Below the pieces are notes generated by a model, which was not told the DNA's origin, did no database searches, and saw only the letters and a program-made list of their open reading frames with translations. Shown here piece after piece: positions 1 through 12,500 of a DNA stretch of 64,000 nucleotides. The position numbers and the translations under genes were made by a program. The stretch is from Diplolepis rosae. Taxonomy: Eukaryota > Arthropoda > Insecta > Hymenoptera > Diplolepididae. Positions within the stretch are counted from its first letter, which is position 1, and each line of letters opens with the position of its first letter. The stretch spans positions 3,472,001 through 3,536,000 of the forward strand of contig JAPYXD010000704.1 of NCBI GenBank assembly GCA_030998225.1. The letters run 5' to 3'.

Positions 1-976
1 AATTTCTTGCATAAGGTAGACACTAATAAAACTTTTAAACTCAATCACCTACTTATTAATATTGATATTAAGGTATCACTTGCTTCTTATTAATATCTTA
101 AAAATTATAACCACGTTGCAATTTAGTAAAAAAAATTAAGTTAAGGAAGATCGAGCGCGACTGGGAGAATCATCAGAAAAACACAATTACCATGTTATAA
201 AATGTTAGTCTATAACTCAAAAGATATTCCAGAACAAAAATATTTACTGAACACGAAAAAAATTAAAAACATAAATAATGTTTTTTTTATTAGGCAATTG
301 CTACAGGTGAAAATTTATTGGTTCTTTTGCAATACAATCTCTAAAAATGGAAAGATTTCAATAAATTATGGTGGGTTTTGTTTATTAAACGGTTTTTGAA
401 AACCTCACCATTTTAGATTTTGAAATTAATTCTTGAATTTCTAATAATCACTTGAAAACGCTGTAAATCCAATTAAATTTTATAAACAAGTATCATGTAT
501 TTTCAAAGCATAACATTAATTTAAAAAAATAAAATGGGGTAGTCTTCCAATTGTTTGAAGAATAAAATGAGCATTCATTCATTCAAATTTGATTACGCTC
601 TTTTGATGACTTTCCAGCAGTGCTCAACTTTTCTTAAAGGCCTTTACGAAAATTTCTCCAGGAAAACAACTTAAAATGAGACATATCACTGGAAAAAAAA
701 TAATCATAAAATAAGAAAAAAAGGAAAAGATCTTGAAGGTCACCCTCTTCTCAACTATTTCTTCAAGTCGTTTTTACGATTAATTTATGGCCCAAATTTT
801 ATTCATTTTATGAAGATAAATATAAATTTTCTCTTCAAGAATTTCCATTAAATTTTATTTAAAATAGTGTGAATATAAAGGGACACAAAAAATTGAAATT
901 ATCAAAATTTTAGTTGTTTTCTCAGAGAAACTTGGACTTTTGGATGATAAGAATTTAATATATCCTTTTCTCAAGC
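1..976. other. 3' flank of the SAC2 gene, no gene seen
   Basis: AT-rich sequence downstream of the stop codon of the minus-strand phosphatase gene. No supported coding region. An AATAAA hexamer on the minus strand (798-803), about 175 bases past the stop, is a possible polyadenylation signal. Confidence 0.5.
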
Positions 977-3900
977 TTAGAGGGCTATTAATTTAGATTT
1001 ACACTTAACCCATCTTTCTTGAAGTCTTTGTCGTTGCTCCAAATGATGTTCGGACAAGTTTCTCGCTATACCGATCTGACCAGGCTTTAGTTTTCTAGGG
1101 TCCAGGTTCGCTCCAAAATTCTGAACTCCTTTAGCAAATTTGGAAAAAGGTGACAAAATATCTTTTGCTGTTGCTGTTACGGGACTAGTTACACTAGTAA
1201 TATCTGCCTTTATCGATTTGAGAGCGGACTCGCTCTGCGAAGAAGATATGCTCAAAGTTAAATCTTGCTCCGAAGTAGATCGCTTCTTGTCATATATTCT
1301 ATTATTAGTTTGCAATGTAGCTTTTTTATTCTCGGTTGAAACTACGTGACCATCAACTTCACCTGACGAATGACTTATATTCTTTGGAAGATTCATACTT
1401 GATGTAAAAGTAGTTTTCTCCTTATCATCAGTTGCACCCTCTGCATTTTGAATTGTAATTTCCGGCGTCGTTGCTTGTTGAGAAAACAAATTTGAACCAG
1501 TCTGGGAATGGGGAATAAGATTCAATCTACCTGCATTGATATTTTCTTTTGGATTTTCAGAAAGATCGGATTGGTCATTGACACGCGAGCAACCGGTGTT
1601 TAACTTGTTTTCCTGATCATTTTTAACAAGAGCCTCATTTTTCACTCCCATAATAATTCCTATAGTTGGTGTGTATGCTTCCATAAGTTTCTTATCGTGT
1701 TCAAAATTGTCTGGTTTTTCCACTTGAATTGGGACCATTTCTATATTTTCATTGCTACTATTGCTGCTGCTGTCGTTCAACTTGCCAGCTGAATTTCCAG
1801 AAATGTCTCTTTCACCGACAGTAAAGGTTGGTTTTGATATTGAATCAGATTCTTTGTTATTTGAGCTTTTTGCGAGATTGATTGGATTTTTAGTGGTTAT
1901 ACTGTGACCAAATTTATTCAGCTTGCTGAATTGTTCAGACATATTACTCAGAGCCTTCGTTCCTGAAAGAGTAAAAATATTTTAAAATGATACGACTATT
2001 AGTATATGGAAGTATTGACTTTTTAAATTTTATTGATACAAACCTGCACTTTTTAGAGCCAATAATTGCGTTTCTGAAACGTTTCTCGTTAATCCTGGAA
2101 AGGTTGAGATATCTAAGAGTCCCGTGTGGCCTTTAAAATTGACCAGCTTGCTCTTTCGTTTATCCAACGTTACATTCAACTCTACAGGAACCTTTTGCAG
2201 CCCTGAAATCTCCATCGCAACTGCAATAGCTTCTGCGATAGCTTTCAAAGATTCTAAAACAAACAGATAAATTCGTTCTTTAATACTTTGAACTTCTAAA
2301 AAAGAAAAAGTTTATGACAAAGGTTTATAATACCTATAGTTTCTTCAACATTTTTTATCAGTATTGCCATGTTATTGAAAAATCGAAAGTTTGTACTGCG
2401 AAACATATGAAAATATCCATCCTCGCTGCCCATCTTATAACTAATTCTGATACAATAAAAGTGCTTATTTTTAAAAAGTGTAACTATGTTTTCAGGTTGG
2501 CCACATTCTATTAAAACGATGTCAGAAAGTGGAACCCTTTGAAAATTTGTTACTTTATCTATTTGATCATCATAGTCAGCCACGTAATAACTGTCGTGAG
2601 TCAAAATAACAATTGTATCTATTTCTGTCTCCGTAGGATCTCCAGTCCTATATAATAAGAAATGGTGAATTAAAATTAATGACTAGGGCTCAGTGAAAAT
2701 GATAAAGAAAATACGAAAATTACATACATCGGGTCAGCATCAATAAGTCCCCAACTGCCGAGAATCGATTCTGGGTCTGGTATTAGTAGCTTTTTGCAAT
2801 CTTCAATTAGAAGCTTTACATGAACTGCCGTCGCTGCATTATCTTCTTCATCTGTACGCTCTTGGAATATTTCCTCACTTACTGAATTACCCAACATCAT
2901 ATCGATTGTAGCCTGCCTATAAACGTCCTTAAATCTGTTCAAATAATATCTGAAAAGAATAAGAGATTTTAATATGGATGAAAAAGGAAATAAACAAAAG
3001 TAGATAGAAGAATAGTGTAGAACAATGAAATGAATTTTTTTAAACTAAAATTTTATCATTCTTTCACCTTTTAGTGAAAAAGACTTGCGTGCAACACAGT
3101 TTTAATAAAGCAAGATATATTTCAAATGAGAAAATGGCAGGCAGGAGTTCGCGTCAGATATTCAAAAAAAAAGATGAGGCTGAAATGGTCTGAAAAGTTA
3201 CCACATTTAAACTAATAATTCGCGAGTTTAATCATAAAAATGATTGAGTTAAGACAAAATGAGATTGAACTTGAATTCGCAACACATATAACGAACCTTG
3301 TCAAATTATACATGAAAGTAGCATAAAGAAATTCCGGATGAGTTTTAAGTTGAAGTTCTATTTTTGGTGGTTTTATAGGTATAAGTTCAAGACAACAATT
3401 ATCAATAATATGCAAATAATGCGACCAATCGATGTTCAGCTGATCAGTGTCAATCGGACACCCTAGTATGATGTCTATCGCCGCTTGACGCATATCATCC
3501 AAAAAATGTTGTTGGTAATATCTATATCGAAAAATTAGAGGAACGTGTAAGGACCTTCTGGGATTCGCATCGGTTTTATATTTTGAAAAAAAAAGGAACG
3601 TGAAAATTTCCGAACATTCAATCTACTGAAAATAATAAATGAAAGAAATGTAAAGTGCAATACGAAAGAGTAAAGACAACATTTTATCTTTTCGATTAAA
3701 ATTGATTTGTCTTTTTAATAAAAATTGAAACAAAAGAATAAATTGTTGATGGTAGATTACTGAGCCCACCTATTCGCAGAGTTCATTCCATCTTTCATTA
3801 ATCCTGTAAACTTTCTCTCTCCAGTTCTTGTATAGTCTCCCTAAAAATTTACTACAAATGAAATAATTTTCTATAACTGAGGTAAAAGAAATTAAATTAC

Positions 3901-6775
3901 AAAATATTTCACAAACCTTTAAAGCATTAGTTCCAGCATACTGTTTACTAATAATGTCACCATTGTTAGCCCAGAGCAATTGAAAAGTTTGTCGAATATT
4001 TGTAGGTAATGTGCCATCAGGAGGAATTAAACCCAGTTTGGAAAATTGCATTTCCATCACAGCTTTGCCTAATGCAGTTTGAACTACATTTGTCCTATCT
4101 AAGCAATCCATACAATTTACACGAAAAACTCCTTTTTGTAACAAAATCGTTCCTTGTTTATCTTGCCAACAATACCCCATGTCATTTATGACACCAGCTA
4201 GTGAATTGATAAGTATAGATACGTTTTCAAAGTGCATTCCACGACTGTGAGTATAGAAAATATTTAAGACGAAATTATATTTTTGCAAGTAAAGCTTCCA
4301 CAAGTAATAAATTAACAAAGTTTTTAGATAACTGACCAATATTCATGAAAGTCAAATGTAGCATAAGTAATATCTGGGTGATTGTAATTAAGTATATGAT
4401 TACAGTAAGCTTCCCAAATTATTTTTTCCTTGCCTGCTTGTTCGACTAGATTAACAATACAAATAGGTCCATAAAGAGACATCTCTTCAGTAAAATGCTT
4501 TTCGAAAGCGACTTGTGTTTCTGCTTCATCTATAAAGTGCAGATTAAAAATTCTGTAGCTTATGATTCTATTGTTATAAATATTAATCTTAATTAAATTA
4601 CCTCTATCTATTCGAGGTGGAGGCTTATATTTATAACCAGGTTGAGACCAATAAACAGGAACACTTCCTCGGACTTGAACGAAAGATACTTGATGATCAT
4701 GGTACCATACTAATTGCTCAGTCTCAACGTAGTTCGCACATTTTCCGTCTTCATCTACGCCTCGTCTTTTATATCTTTAAAATTGAAGACAATCTTTTGT
4801 TATCTGCATTCTTTTAAATGTGAAGACACAGTAAATATACAACATTGATAAAAACAATATACCTAGTTCCAGCTCGAAATCTACTTCTCCTGGATATAAT
4901 TGCCAAGTTAAATGTTTCGTGTTGGGGTTGTTCATCAAACCCTATTTCTACTTTACACTTTTCAATTTGTACATATCCTTGAATTATTGGTAATATCCAA
5001 CAATCTGCTTTTTCTGTCTAAGGGACAAAAGCCATTTCTAATTTCAATAATAAATAATACTATTAAAACTATTATTAAAATATTAATCACAAATAAACTT
5101 GATTAAAAAGTAAAGTTAATGTTTAACCTTCAAATTAAAAAGGTCTTGTAGCATATGCTTATTCCAAAAAAATCTGTCATCGACTCTCTGCCACATAGGC
5201 TGATTTTGATTCTCTTTATTCTGTTGGGATTCTCTAACAGATTGTCTTTGTAAAGAATTTGTGATATCTCTAGTTTGACAAAAAAAGAAAGAATCTGTTT
5301 CTGTGAAGATTTTGTTTAACTCTTCTAGAATTCGCTTTTCGAATTTTTCTTTATCCTTCACTCCACTTCGTTTTGTCACTGTAGATTTTACCTGATTTTA
5401 AAGTAAAGATATTTAATTGATTGAGAATTTTATTTTTTAATTTTCTAAATTAGATATTATTTATGTTACCTGAGATGTGGCAAGCGCTGCGGCTTGTTGA
5501 GTTGTATTTTTTATTGTATTTGTAGCACTTTTGATGGTACCCCATGTCTTGGCAAAACCAGCCTTTTGTGTTACGTCAAACATTCCACCTATTCCTTTCT
5601 TTTTAAGTACATGTTGGTGTTTTTTACAGGGAAGTAATCCTATATCTGCATTATCAGATAATAGATTCAAAAACGCAATTGATTTTATTTTGTACACCAC
5701 GTGCCCTCCATGCAATTCCCCAACAGGGACAACTTCCTTTATCAGCATCAATCGCGGTTCTAGTACTGAAGCTTGTTCGATTTTTCCCACGATTCCGTAG
5801 AAGAAACCGAGGCATTCCAAATCGATTGCACTTGCCCATTCCCAATCTGAAAATGTAAATTCCCGATTGTAATATAATTACGAAAATTAAAAACTGTTTT
5901 ACTATTATTATCACTTAATTACTAAAAAATAAAAATACAGCTCTAAATTATAAAATACTTCCTGAGAAAAAGAAAATAATATTAAATTTGTTATTAAAAT
6001 ATAAATCAAATGTTAAAAAAGAAGGTTATATGCATTAAATGAATCATGGAAATAATTATTCTTTAAATAAAGCATGAAATTAGGTATTAACTATGCAGAT
6101 ACACTTTTTCATCTGGTAAAATGTCACCCAGAATTGGATCACGGGAAACAAAGGAAAGCACTCCGGTTATGTACCAAACATGACAAGTTACACAGCTTTG
6201 TATGGCAGAAAATTATTATATATATTAAACCGCAATTTTTGCGTATATAAAAGAAACTTGGACCTGCAATATGACCTGCAGATTGTGAAACGTTACTATA
6301 TTGTTCAACACTATCACGATAGACAATATACAAATGAAACGCCTTCTAGAATTTACTGATCACATCAAACCTTGACTAAAATTAACAGGATTATAACTTG
6401 ATAAAATAATTAATTTTCCTGTAAGACAGTTTTCAAAAATTTTAAAACAGAATTATTGAGAAAGTATAGAACATTCAAATAACAAAGAAACACTACTTTT
6501 TATATTGTTTTTAAAGTATAGTAGATACGACCATTGTTACTCATAATTTTTTGAACTAAATTTTGTTTACATTATGAATTTCGATTGTATAAGAGTTGCA
6601 TTGACATCGGAGAATTATTACAAGTAGTCGAAAAATAATGATTCTTAACAGAAAATCTTCGAGATAGCACAAACTTACCTGATTTTGCAGAGAGCTCTCC
6701 AGTATATTTCTCGCACCAAAGACTATGTCTCTCTTTCACAAAGATGTAATGCGTATCAGTACGAAACAGCTCCAT
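977..6775 (-). CDS. INPP5F: SAC2/INPP5F-type phosphoinositide 4-phosphatase, multi-exon gene
   Basis: A Sac-family phosphatase; the family removes phosphate from phosphatidylinositol 4-phosphate (historically also assayed on 5-phosphates) on early endosomal membranes. Coding exons, all with GT-AG borders and compatible phase: 6775-6679, 5846-5470, 5391-5128, 5017-4863, 4774-4602, 4529-4337, 4244-3917, 3840-3770, then 2949-2728 (or the alternative 3521-3312), 2647-2334, 2253-2044, 1962-977. The joined length is about 1129 aa, close to the vertebrate protein. The Sac signature CX5R(T) lies at about residues 464-471 (CMDCLDRT, exon 4244-3917), followed by WANNGD and the conserved KDG turn. The hSac2 homology domain covers roughly residues 550-790. 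The last exon is a Ser/Asn/Thr-rich tail of about 320 aa ending in a conserved basic segment. The start at 6775 (MELF) matches the family start; an in-frame ATG lies 21 bases upstream. Exon borders are my reading of splice consensus and protein similarity; no transcript was seen. Confidence 0.93.
3312..3521 (-). other. INPP5F: duplicated, probably mutually exclusive exon of the SAC2 gene
   Basis: A 210-base open exon between constitutive exon 3840-3770 and exon 2949-2728. It encodes a second version of the start of the hSac2 domain: both begin with a split Arg codon followed by YY, and share F.D..RQA.ID..LG and a later L.I..C...LIP block. Both have phase 2 at each end, and both end in AT before a GTAT donor (GTATAA here, GTATGT in the other). 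Either can join exon 2647-2334, where AT+G gives Met. The downstream copy (222 bases) is closer to the vertebrate sequence, including LIDADP. Inclusion of both is also frame-neutral but would duplicate the segment. Confidence 0.7.
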
Positions 6776-6934
6776 TTCATAAATACTCCACAACACGATT
6801 TATCAGTTCTGTTATTAATTATCACGTTCGACATGAGTGACATTTGCACTCCTTTTCGAAACACAATTCATCTACAAATGACATGACGCCATATGCAATT
6901 TCAGTTTTGAGATCACACCCAATGACACCTCTCA

Positions 6935-7096
6935 GGCTAGAGTTCCATGAGGGAGATTAGTTTAATAGTGGAATAGTCATTGACCAATAGTGTGATTGGT
7001 TTAGAGTTTGATAAATTCATCAAACTCTTAAGCAATTACACTATTGGTTAATGACTATTCCACTATTCTACTAATTTCCCCCATGGGACTCCAGCC
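6935..7096. mobile_element. 162-bp foldback MITE
   Basis: Near-complete palindrome with arms of about 70 bp, ends GGCTNGAGT and its complement, and a short loop near 7010-7025. No coding capacity. It lies just upstream of the SAC2 gene. No clear target duplication was found. Confidence 0.7.
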
Positions 7097-7250
7097 TTAA
7101 AACCCTTAAAACCGTGTATTTTACGTAAAATACCTCGAGTTACGTGTAATTGCATATCATATTTATTTCTAGAAACTAACTACGGAGTTAAAATAACATA
7201 TACTTAGTTGTTCTGTATCATTCACTATTTCATGAGGTTCATGAGGAATA

Positions 7251-7437
7251 GTACATTGTACAACAAGGGGGTAAAGTAAAGTTGATCATTTAAGGCGATT
7301 GCGATGTTCACATTTCGAGGCGAAGGCGAGCACGCACAAGGCGAAGCCGAGTCCAAGTGCGAATGTGAGGCGAAGCCGAGAAATGTAAACATCGCACGAG
7401 ATTTTAAATGATCTTACCCCCGTGTTGTGCACGGTAC
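7251..7437. repeat. imperfect palindrome (foldback), first of two abutting
   Basis: Inverted arms of about 70 bp start with GTACATTGTACAACA and its diverged complement and include GATCATTTAA and CGATGTT blocks. The centre contains repeated GGCGAAGCCGAG-like words. Non-coding; probably a MITE or part of a composite with the next palindrome. Confidence 0.6.
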
Positions 7438-7656
7438 TTTATACAACAAAAGCATGTTTTTCTCGCTTTTTGACGTGTGTTTTACGGGCGTAAAGTTTGT
7501 TATTTAAGTCCTGCGGGCGTAAATAGGGAGTGGGGGTGTTTAAATGACTACTTTTAAGCACTCCATCCCTATTTACGCCCTAGGGCTTAAATGACAAACT
7601 TTATGCCCGCAAAACAAGCGTCAAAAAACGAGAAAAACATGCTTGTGTTGTATAAA
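7438..7656. repeat. 219-bp foldback element
   Basis: Inverted arms of about 100 bp begin TTTATACAACA and contain AGCATGTTTTTCTCG, GGGCGTAAA and a central TTTAAATGACTA. The arms are about 90% alike. It directly abuts the preceding palindrome and shares the word TACAACA at its ends, suggesting related nonautonomous elements. Confidence 0.65.
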
Positions 7657-9099
7657 ATCTATTATACCTTTTACATCCTTTATCATTTCAATTTAGCGCC
7701 TTTTATAATTTTAGATTGACTTTTCGCGCGAAATTCAAATAATGTTATTAGTTAAGTAAGTTTCAATAAAATTAACTATTTAGGCATTTATAGTTACAAA
7801 TTAAATGTGCAGTATAAACTGGGATACATTTGTTCTTTAAATGTTAATTATAATTAGAAAATACGATTTAAGAAATCTTACTTTAAAATGCTCAGTAAAT
7901 GCTCAAGGCACAAAAAATTGACCATCTTTTCGAGCACATGCTCGTGCTCACGAGAAGTTAGAACACTTTACCAATTCTTAGATTCCTCCCAACAAGAGAA
8001 AATCGTTTCGAATCTTCATTTTTAAATAAGACTTTACTTTTTTGAGTCTAAAAAGTATTATTTTAGTTGAAAAAAATTGTTTGCTGATTGCAAAATGAAG
8101 TTTCAAATGTAAAAATAAGTCTAAACAATAAGTTTGATTAATTTTTACAAATTTTTTATTTTAATAATTTCATTATTTAGTTTAATTCCTTTTACAAGAT
8201 AAAACATATTTTCACTTATAATTTTTTTTCGAAAAATGCTATTTTACTGCCGAATTTAGAAATAAGATCGCTTCTCATACATTTCCTTTTCCTTCAGTGT
8301 TCGAAATGAAGTGAAGTTAGCTATTGATAAAATAAAAATGCCAATATCAAAGTTGATTTTAAAAAATTCAAAGCGCAACATTTTGAAAATACGTGTTCGA
8401 ATTTGACTTACATTAATTTGCAGAATTGCAGGTGTAAACCATTTGATATTGTTGCTTTATTAATCGTGCACCCACAATTCAGTATTTTATGATAAAAAAT
8501 TAACGATTTCCAGATTATTTTGACTAAAATCGGATAGTTTTTTGTGTCAGAGACGATTATTTCCAATATTTCATAATATTTTCGGGAAATAAATTGATTA
8601 GTATATTAATAAAGACTTTTACTAGTTTTTGAAAATGAGTTTGCTTATTAAAAACTCATAGAAATTTTGACTCAAATATATAATAAACATAAATATATGA
8701 AATCAATTAAAGGAAATTCAATTAAAAACAATATGAAGACTTTATTTTCACATTGTTTGATTAAATTATTTTACGTGACATATAAGTACAGTTAGAATAG
8801 ACAAAAATGTGAAAAAATACATGTACTTTCAATGACACGATCTTTAAATGAGAACGCATAATCTCAAAACACTTAAAAGGTACAGTATTTCTTTGCTTTG
8901 CTGAAGCACAGTCTTCGTAAGCATAGTTTTCTTAAAATAAAACCGTTCTCTATTACAACGATGTTATCAAATACCATATCGAATTTATAATAATAAAAAA
9001 TCACAGATTTGCGAATATCAATATTTAAAATTTGCGAAAAAAAGGAATGCTTACAACAGCAACGGAAGGTAAGCCAGAAGATGTTCGATTATTAGTGAC
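7657..9099. other. intergenic, nothing recognised
   Basis: AT-rich sequence between foldback elements with no supported gene, RNA gene or repeat. Confidence 0.5.
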
Positions 9100-9626
9100 A
9101 TCCCTAGCGGACCCGGATGAGAGAACGGTCATAGAATATTCTGACCGTTCTATGACCGTTCTATGACCTCGCATTATTACGGCTAAGAACGGTAAAAAAT
9201 ACATTAAAAGCATTGCAATTATGATTCTGTGGCGAAATTTGGATTAGAAGGTGAAGCAATAAATACAATTATCTTATTTTTCAGCGATAAAAACTAGAAA
9301 AATATAATACCTGTCATTGAAGGCAGTGCAGTGGTTCACAATTGGCGGAACGTCTCCATCGTGAAGGTTTACTATGGGTGGAGACGTTCCGCAAATGGTG
9401 AACCACTGCACTGCCTTCAATGACAGGTCATGATGTTTTCCTAATTTTTATCACTGAAAAATAAGATAATTGTATTTATTGCTTCACCTTCTAATCCAAA
9501 TTTCGCCACAGAATCATAATTGCAATGCTTTTAATGTATTTTTTACCGTTCTTAGCCATAATAATACGAGGTCATAGAACAGTCAGAGTATTCTATGACC
9601 GTTCTCTCAGCCGGGTCCGCTAGGGA
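9100..9626. mobile_element. 527-bp foldback element with ~250-bp arms
   Basis: Long inverted repeat with ends ATCCCTAGCGGACCCGG and complement. The arms carry a short internal repetition of a GACCGTTCTATGACC-like word, and the loop lies around 9365-9380. Arms are highly similar but differ by several substitutions and small indels. No open reading frame of its own; a nonautonomous DNA transposon. Confidence 0.75.
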
Positions 9627-10167
9627 TACTCTCGGCATTCAGCTACAAATACTTCAGAGATTCCTTTCTTTATAGAAAGATACAGTTATGTCGCTGAATA
9701 ATGTATGAAATTGAATGACCAGGTAGTTGAGTATAATACTGTCGCCATTGTATCCCTTATTACTGAAACAATCTTCTCTTGGCTATTTGATTTCTTATAT
9801 CGTCCAGCGAAATAGTGGTATTTTTCTATGAACAGTGGAATGTCAAAAGTATTTTTAGCTAAGTGGGGCGAGTAATAAACAATTTGTTTTACGATTTAAG
9901 GATATAAGCTTGTCTAAGGTAATCGCATGTCAGAAAAGTAACCTACTGACATCGAGGCAAAACCGTTCCTCTAATATGGTAGCTGCTGATAGACTTTTGA
10001 ACTCAAGCACTGAACCATTAAATTAGTTTCCGTGACAGCTATCAGACATCTTTACGTGTTTCAAACTATCGACATCATATTTTATTTCTCCTGACATAAA
10101 TTTTTCGTATGGAACGTTGTAATAAAATATGTTACAGTCTGTGAATGAACTTCGAATACTATATGTT
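9627..10167. other. 3' flank of UBLCP1
   Basis: No gene seen. A minus-strand AATAAA hexamer at 10081-10086 lies about 80 bases after the UBLCP1 stop and may be its polyadenylation signal. Confidence 0.45.
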
Positions 10168-12500
10168 TTATTGTTCTTCATCACCTTCACTTCTCCGATG
10201 ACTTTTACTTTTTTTAGCTCTATATTCTTCCCACTTTCTGTGATTAAGTATTTGGAAATCTTCGACCTTAGCAATGAGTTCTAAGTAATTGGAAAGCTTC
10301 AAAAGTTCTCGATCCTTACTCCTGTTTAAATGCGCTTGTTTGAAAGGTCGTATTCGAAGACCTGATTGTGGATTCATGATAAAATTTCTTCTGATGTCGT
10401 CGAACATTATTGTGTTTTTCGGAGAGAATTGTTTGTATTTCCCCCAAATAACACCAAGAGGCTTTACGTCGACGACGCCATATTTTGGAGTATGAACAGA
10501 TATCATAGCTAGAGAGTCTAGGTGAAAAGCTATCTTATAATTGGGATTATTAGTTACGCCAAGAAGCTTCATTTTTTCGTTGATCCACTTCATACTCGTT
10601 GCTGACCAGATAACGATGTCGTAGTCTTTGTAGGCTCTCGTTAAGAATTCATGTAAATAGGGCCTCATGAGCTCTATCCCGGTCTCTGCTACTGATCTAT
10701 GATCGAATAGGGTGTAATCTATATCGAGGACTAGAAGCTTCTTCCCTTCTCTAAGTGGGTTTAATTCTGTGATATTGTATTGTTCTATTCGTTTCTGAAT
10801 TTTCGAAAGATAAACTTCGGCTTTTTCAATTTCTACTTCCTCTTCTTCGATATCCAGATCGTTTATAACATCTGGCAGATTTTCAGGGGCTTGACTAACT
10901 TCTGCGATGTCCTCCTCACGTGATCCCATCAACATAAGTTTAAAGCCTTTTTTAATTCCCAACATACCTATAGTATCTTCATCTTGTGCTGCTTTACCTG
11001 AAATAAAAATTTTCAATCGGTCAGAATATGAAACTTATATTTCTATATTCTCAAAAAAAACTACAAGGTATTAGTTTTATGTGAAAAATGACTTTCGAAA
11101 TTTTCATCAAATCTTTACGTTTTGAAACCTCCTGAGTCAGAAAAAACAGTTTTTACTAAAGTGTCTATCTGTATCTCGATAGAATTATCGAATTGAATTG
11201 AGCTCCGGCATACTTTATTGAACCAAAAAAGTAAGGACAAGTTCGTTAACCAGCCACATTCGACCAAAATTGTAAAAATAAAAGCGTTTTTTGTGTTATG
11301 GAAAAGAACTTTAAAAAAAATCCAAAATCCTAATACTGGCATCTGATAGTGCTCATAAATGTTTAATAATTATTCTAACAACATTTTTCGATTAAACTAA
11401 AATTAGGAAAGTTACAGTATGTTAGAACTTGAAAAAAGTCAATATCTAAATTCCAGTTTCCAGTTAAATTATACGATACGAAAATTGTTTACTACATAAA
11501 GATCTATAAATTTGAATCGCAACATTTTTTCATAAGATGTATATGTTTCTTTTTAATTTAAAATACTGAAAATCGAAAATACAATTTTTTAACCATAATA
11601 TGTGAAATACAAAAGAAAAGCGAGAATGCAAAATTGTTTGTATCAATAGTCTACAAATTTGTTCTGATACAGCTTCTGATAAAACGTATATTTTTCTTCG
11701 TTCCAATTCCAGAAAATACGATTGAAATTTAAAAATTTCATCTTTTAAACAAAATATATGAGATACGAAAAAAAAACGGTGGTGGAAAATTATTTGCCTA
11801 AATGAGGTCTACCAATTCTCAAGAAATTGTTTAACAAGATGTATATTTTATCTTTTGACTTTAAATATTGAAAATCAAAAATTCAATTTCTTTTTTCATT
11901 TGAAATCAAAAAAAAATTTAGTAACTTTGAGAAAATGTAATTCAGTTCTACAATATTATAAAACTGACTTGGCATCAGTATCAAATTACAAGAAATAAAC
12001 TAGATTCTTTATAATTTAATGATCCTTAACTTTCCCTTTACCATTATACTTTACTACTTTCAAAAGAATATTCATTTTTAAGAACTTGCTTTTGAATTTT
12101 ATAATAATGCACCTTTTATTGATATCTATTTTGAATTAAAGACAGTAAATCCTTATTTGTTCAAAAAGTTTCAGGTTAGAAGTAAAATAAATGTAAATGT
12201 TAAAATTGGAATTAAAAAATATATGGTCAATATATGATCAAATAAGTGAAAGAAATCAGGTTTTATTTAATCACAAAGTTGTTTGATTTCTTAAAACTAA
12301 ATAAATAATTGAAATCTGTAAATCACAAACGACGTCTAACCTTTAAATTTGAGGTTAAGTAACTTTTGTCTTTCTGGGCGGACACCTGTTTCTTTGTGTA
12401 TGCGGTCTTTTAAGGTTAAAACGGTGTCACTTTCCAAAATACTACAAATTTCATACTCCTTTCCACTCCACTTCACTGTAATTTTACATTCATTTTCCAT
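10168..12500 (-). CDS. UBLCP1: ubiquitin-like domain-containing CTD phosphatase 1 (UBLCP1)
   Basis: A HAD-family Ser/Thr phosphatase that binds and dephosphorylates the nuclear 26S proteasome in characterised orthologues. Two exons: 12500-12341 (ATG, 160 bases) and 10997-10168, separated by a 1.34-kb intron with donor AAAG|GTTAG and acceptor TTTCAG|GTAAAG; the split codon gives Gly. Product about 329 aa (family about 318). The N-terminal ubiquitin-like domain (residues about 5-80) includes the conserved [12 protein letters not shown] stretch. The FCP1/SCP-type domain carries the catalytic DXDXT motif ([12 protein letters not shown]), the WSAT segment, VKPLGVIW and MFDDIRRNF. The C terminus is Lys/Arg/Glu-rich. 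Everything expected of the family is present and uninterrupted, so I take it as functional. Confidence 0.95.

Noticed and set aside
3212..3311. Extension of the alternative SAC2 exon to a GTTCGT donor at 3296
   Set aside because: The donor at 3311/3310 (AT|GTATAA) aligns exactly with the paralogous exon's AT|GTATGT and preserves the Met at the next junction; GTTCGT is a weak donor.
6776..6796. Upstream in-frame ATG of the SAC2 gene
   Set aside because: The family N terminus aligns with MELF at 6775; the seven extra residues have no counterpart.
11115..11342. Possible extra UBLCP1 exon
   Set aside because: The ORF lies in the intron but is hydrophobic, unlike any part of UBLCP1, and the two accepted exons already give the complete protein with matching phase.
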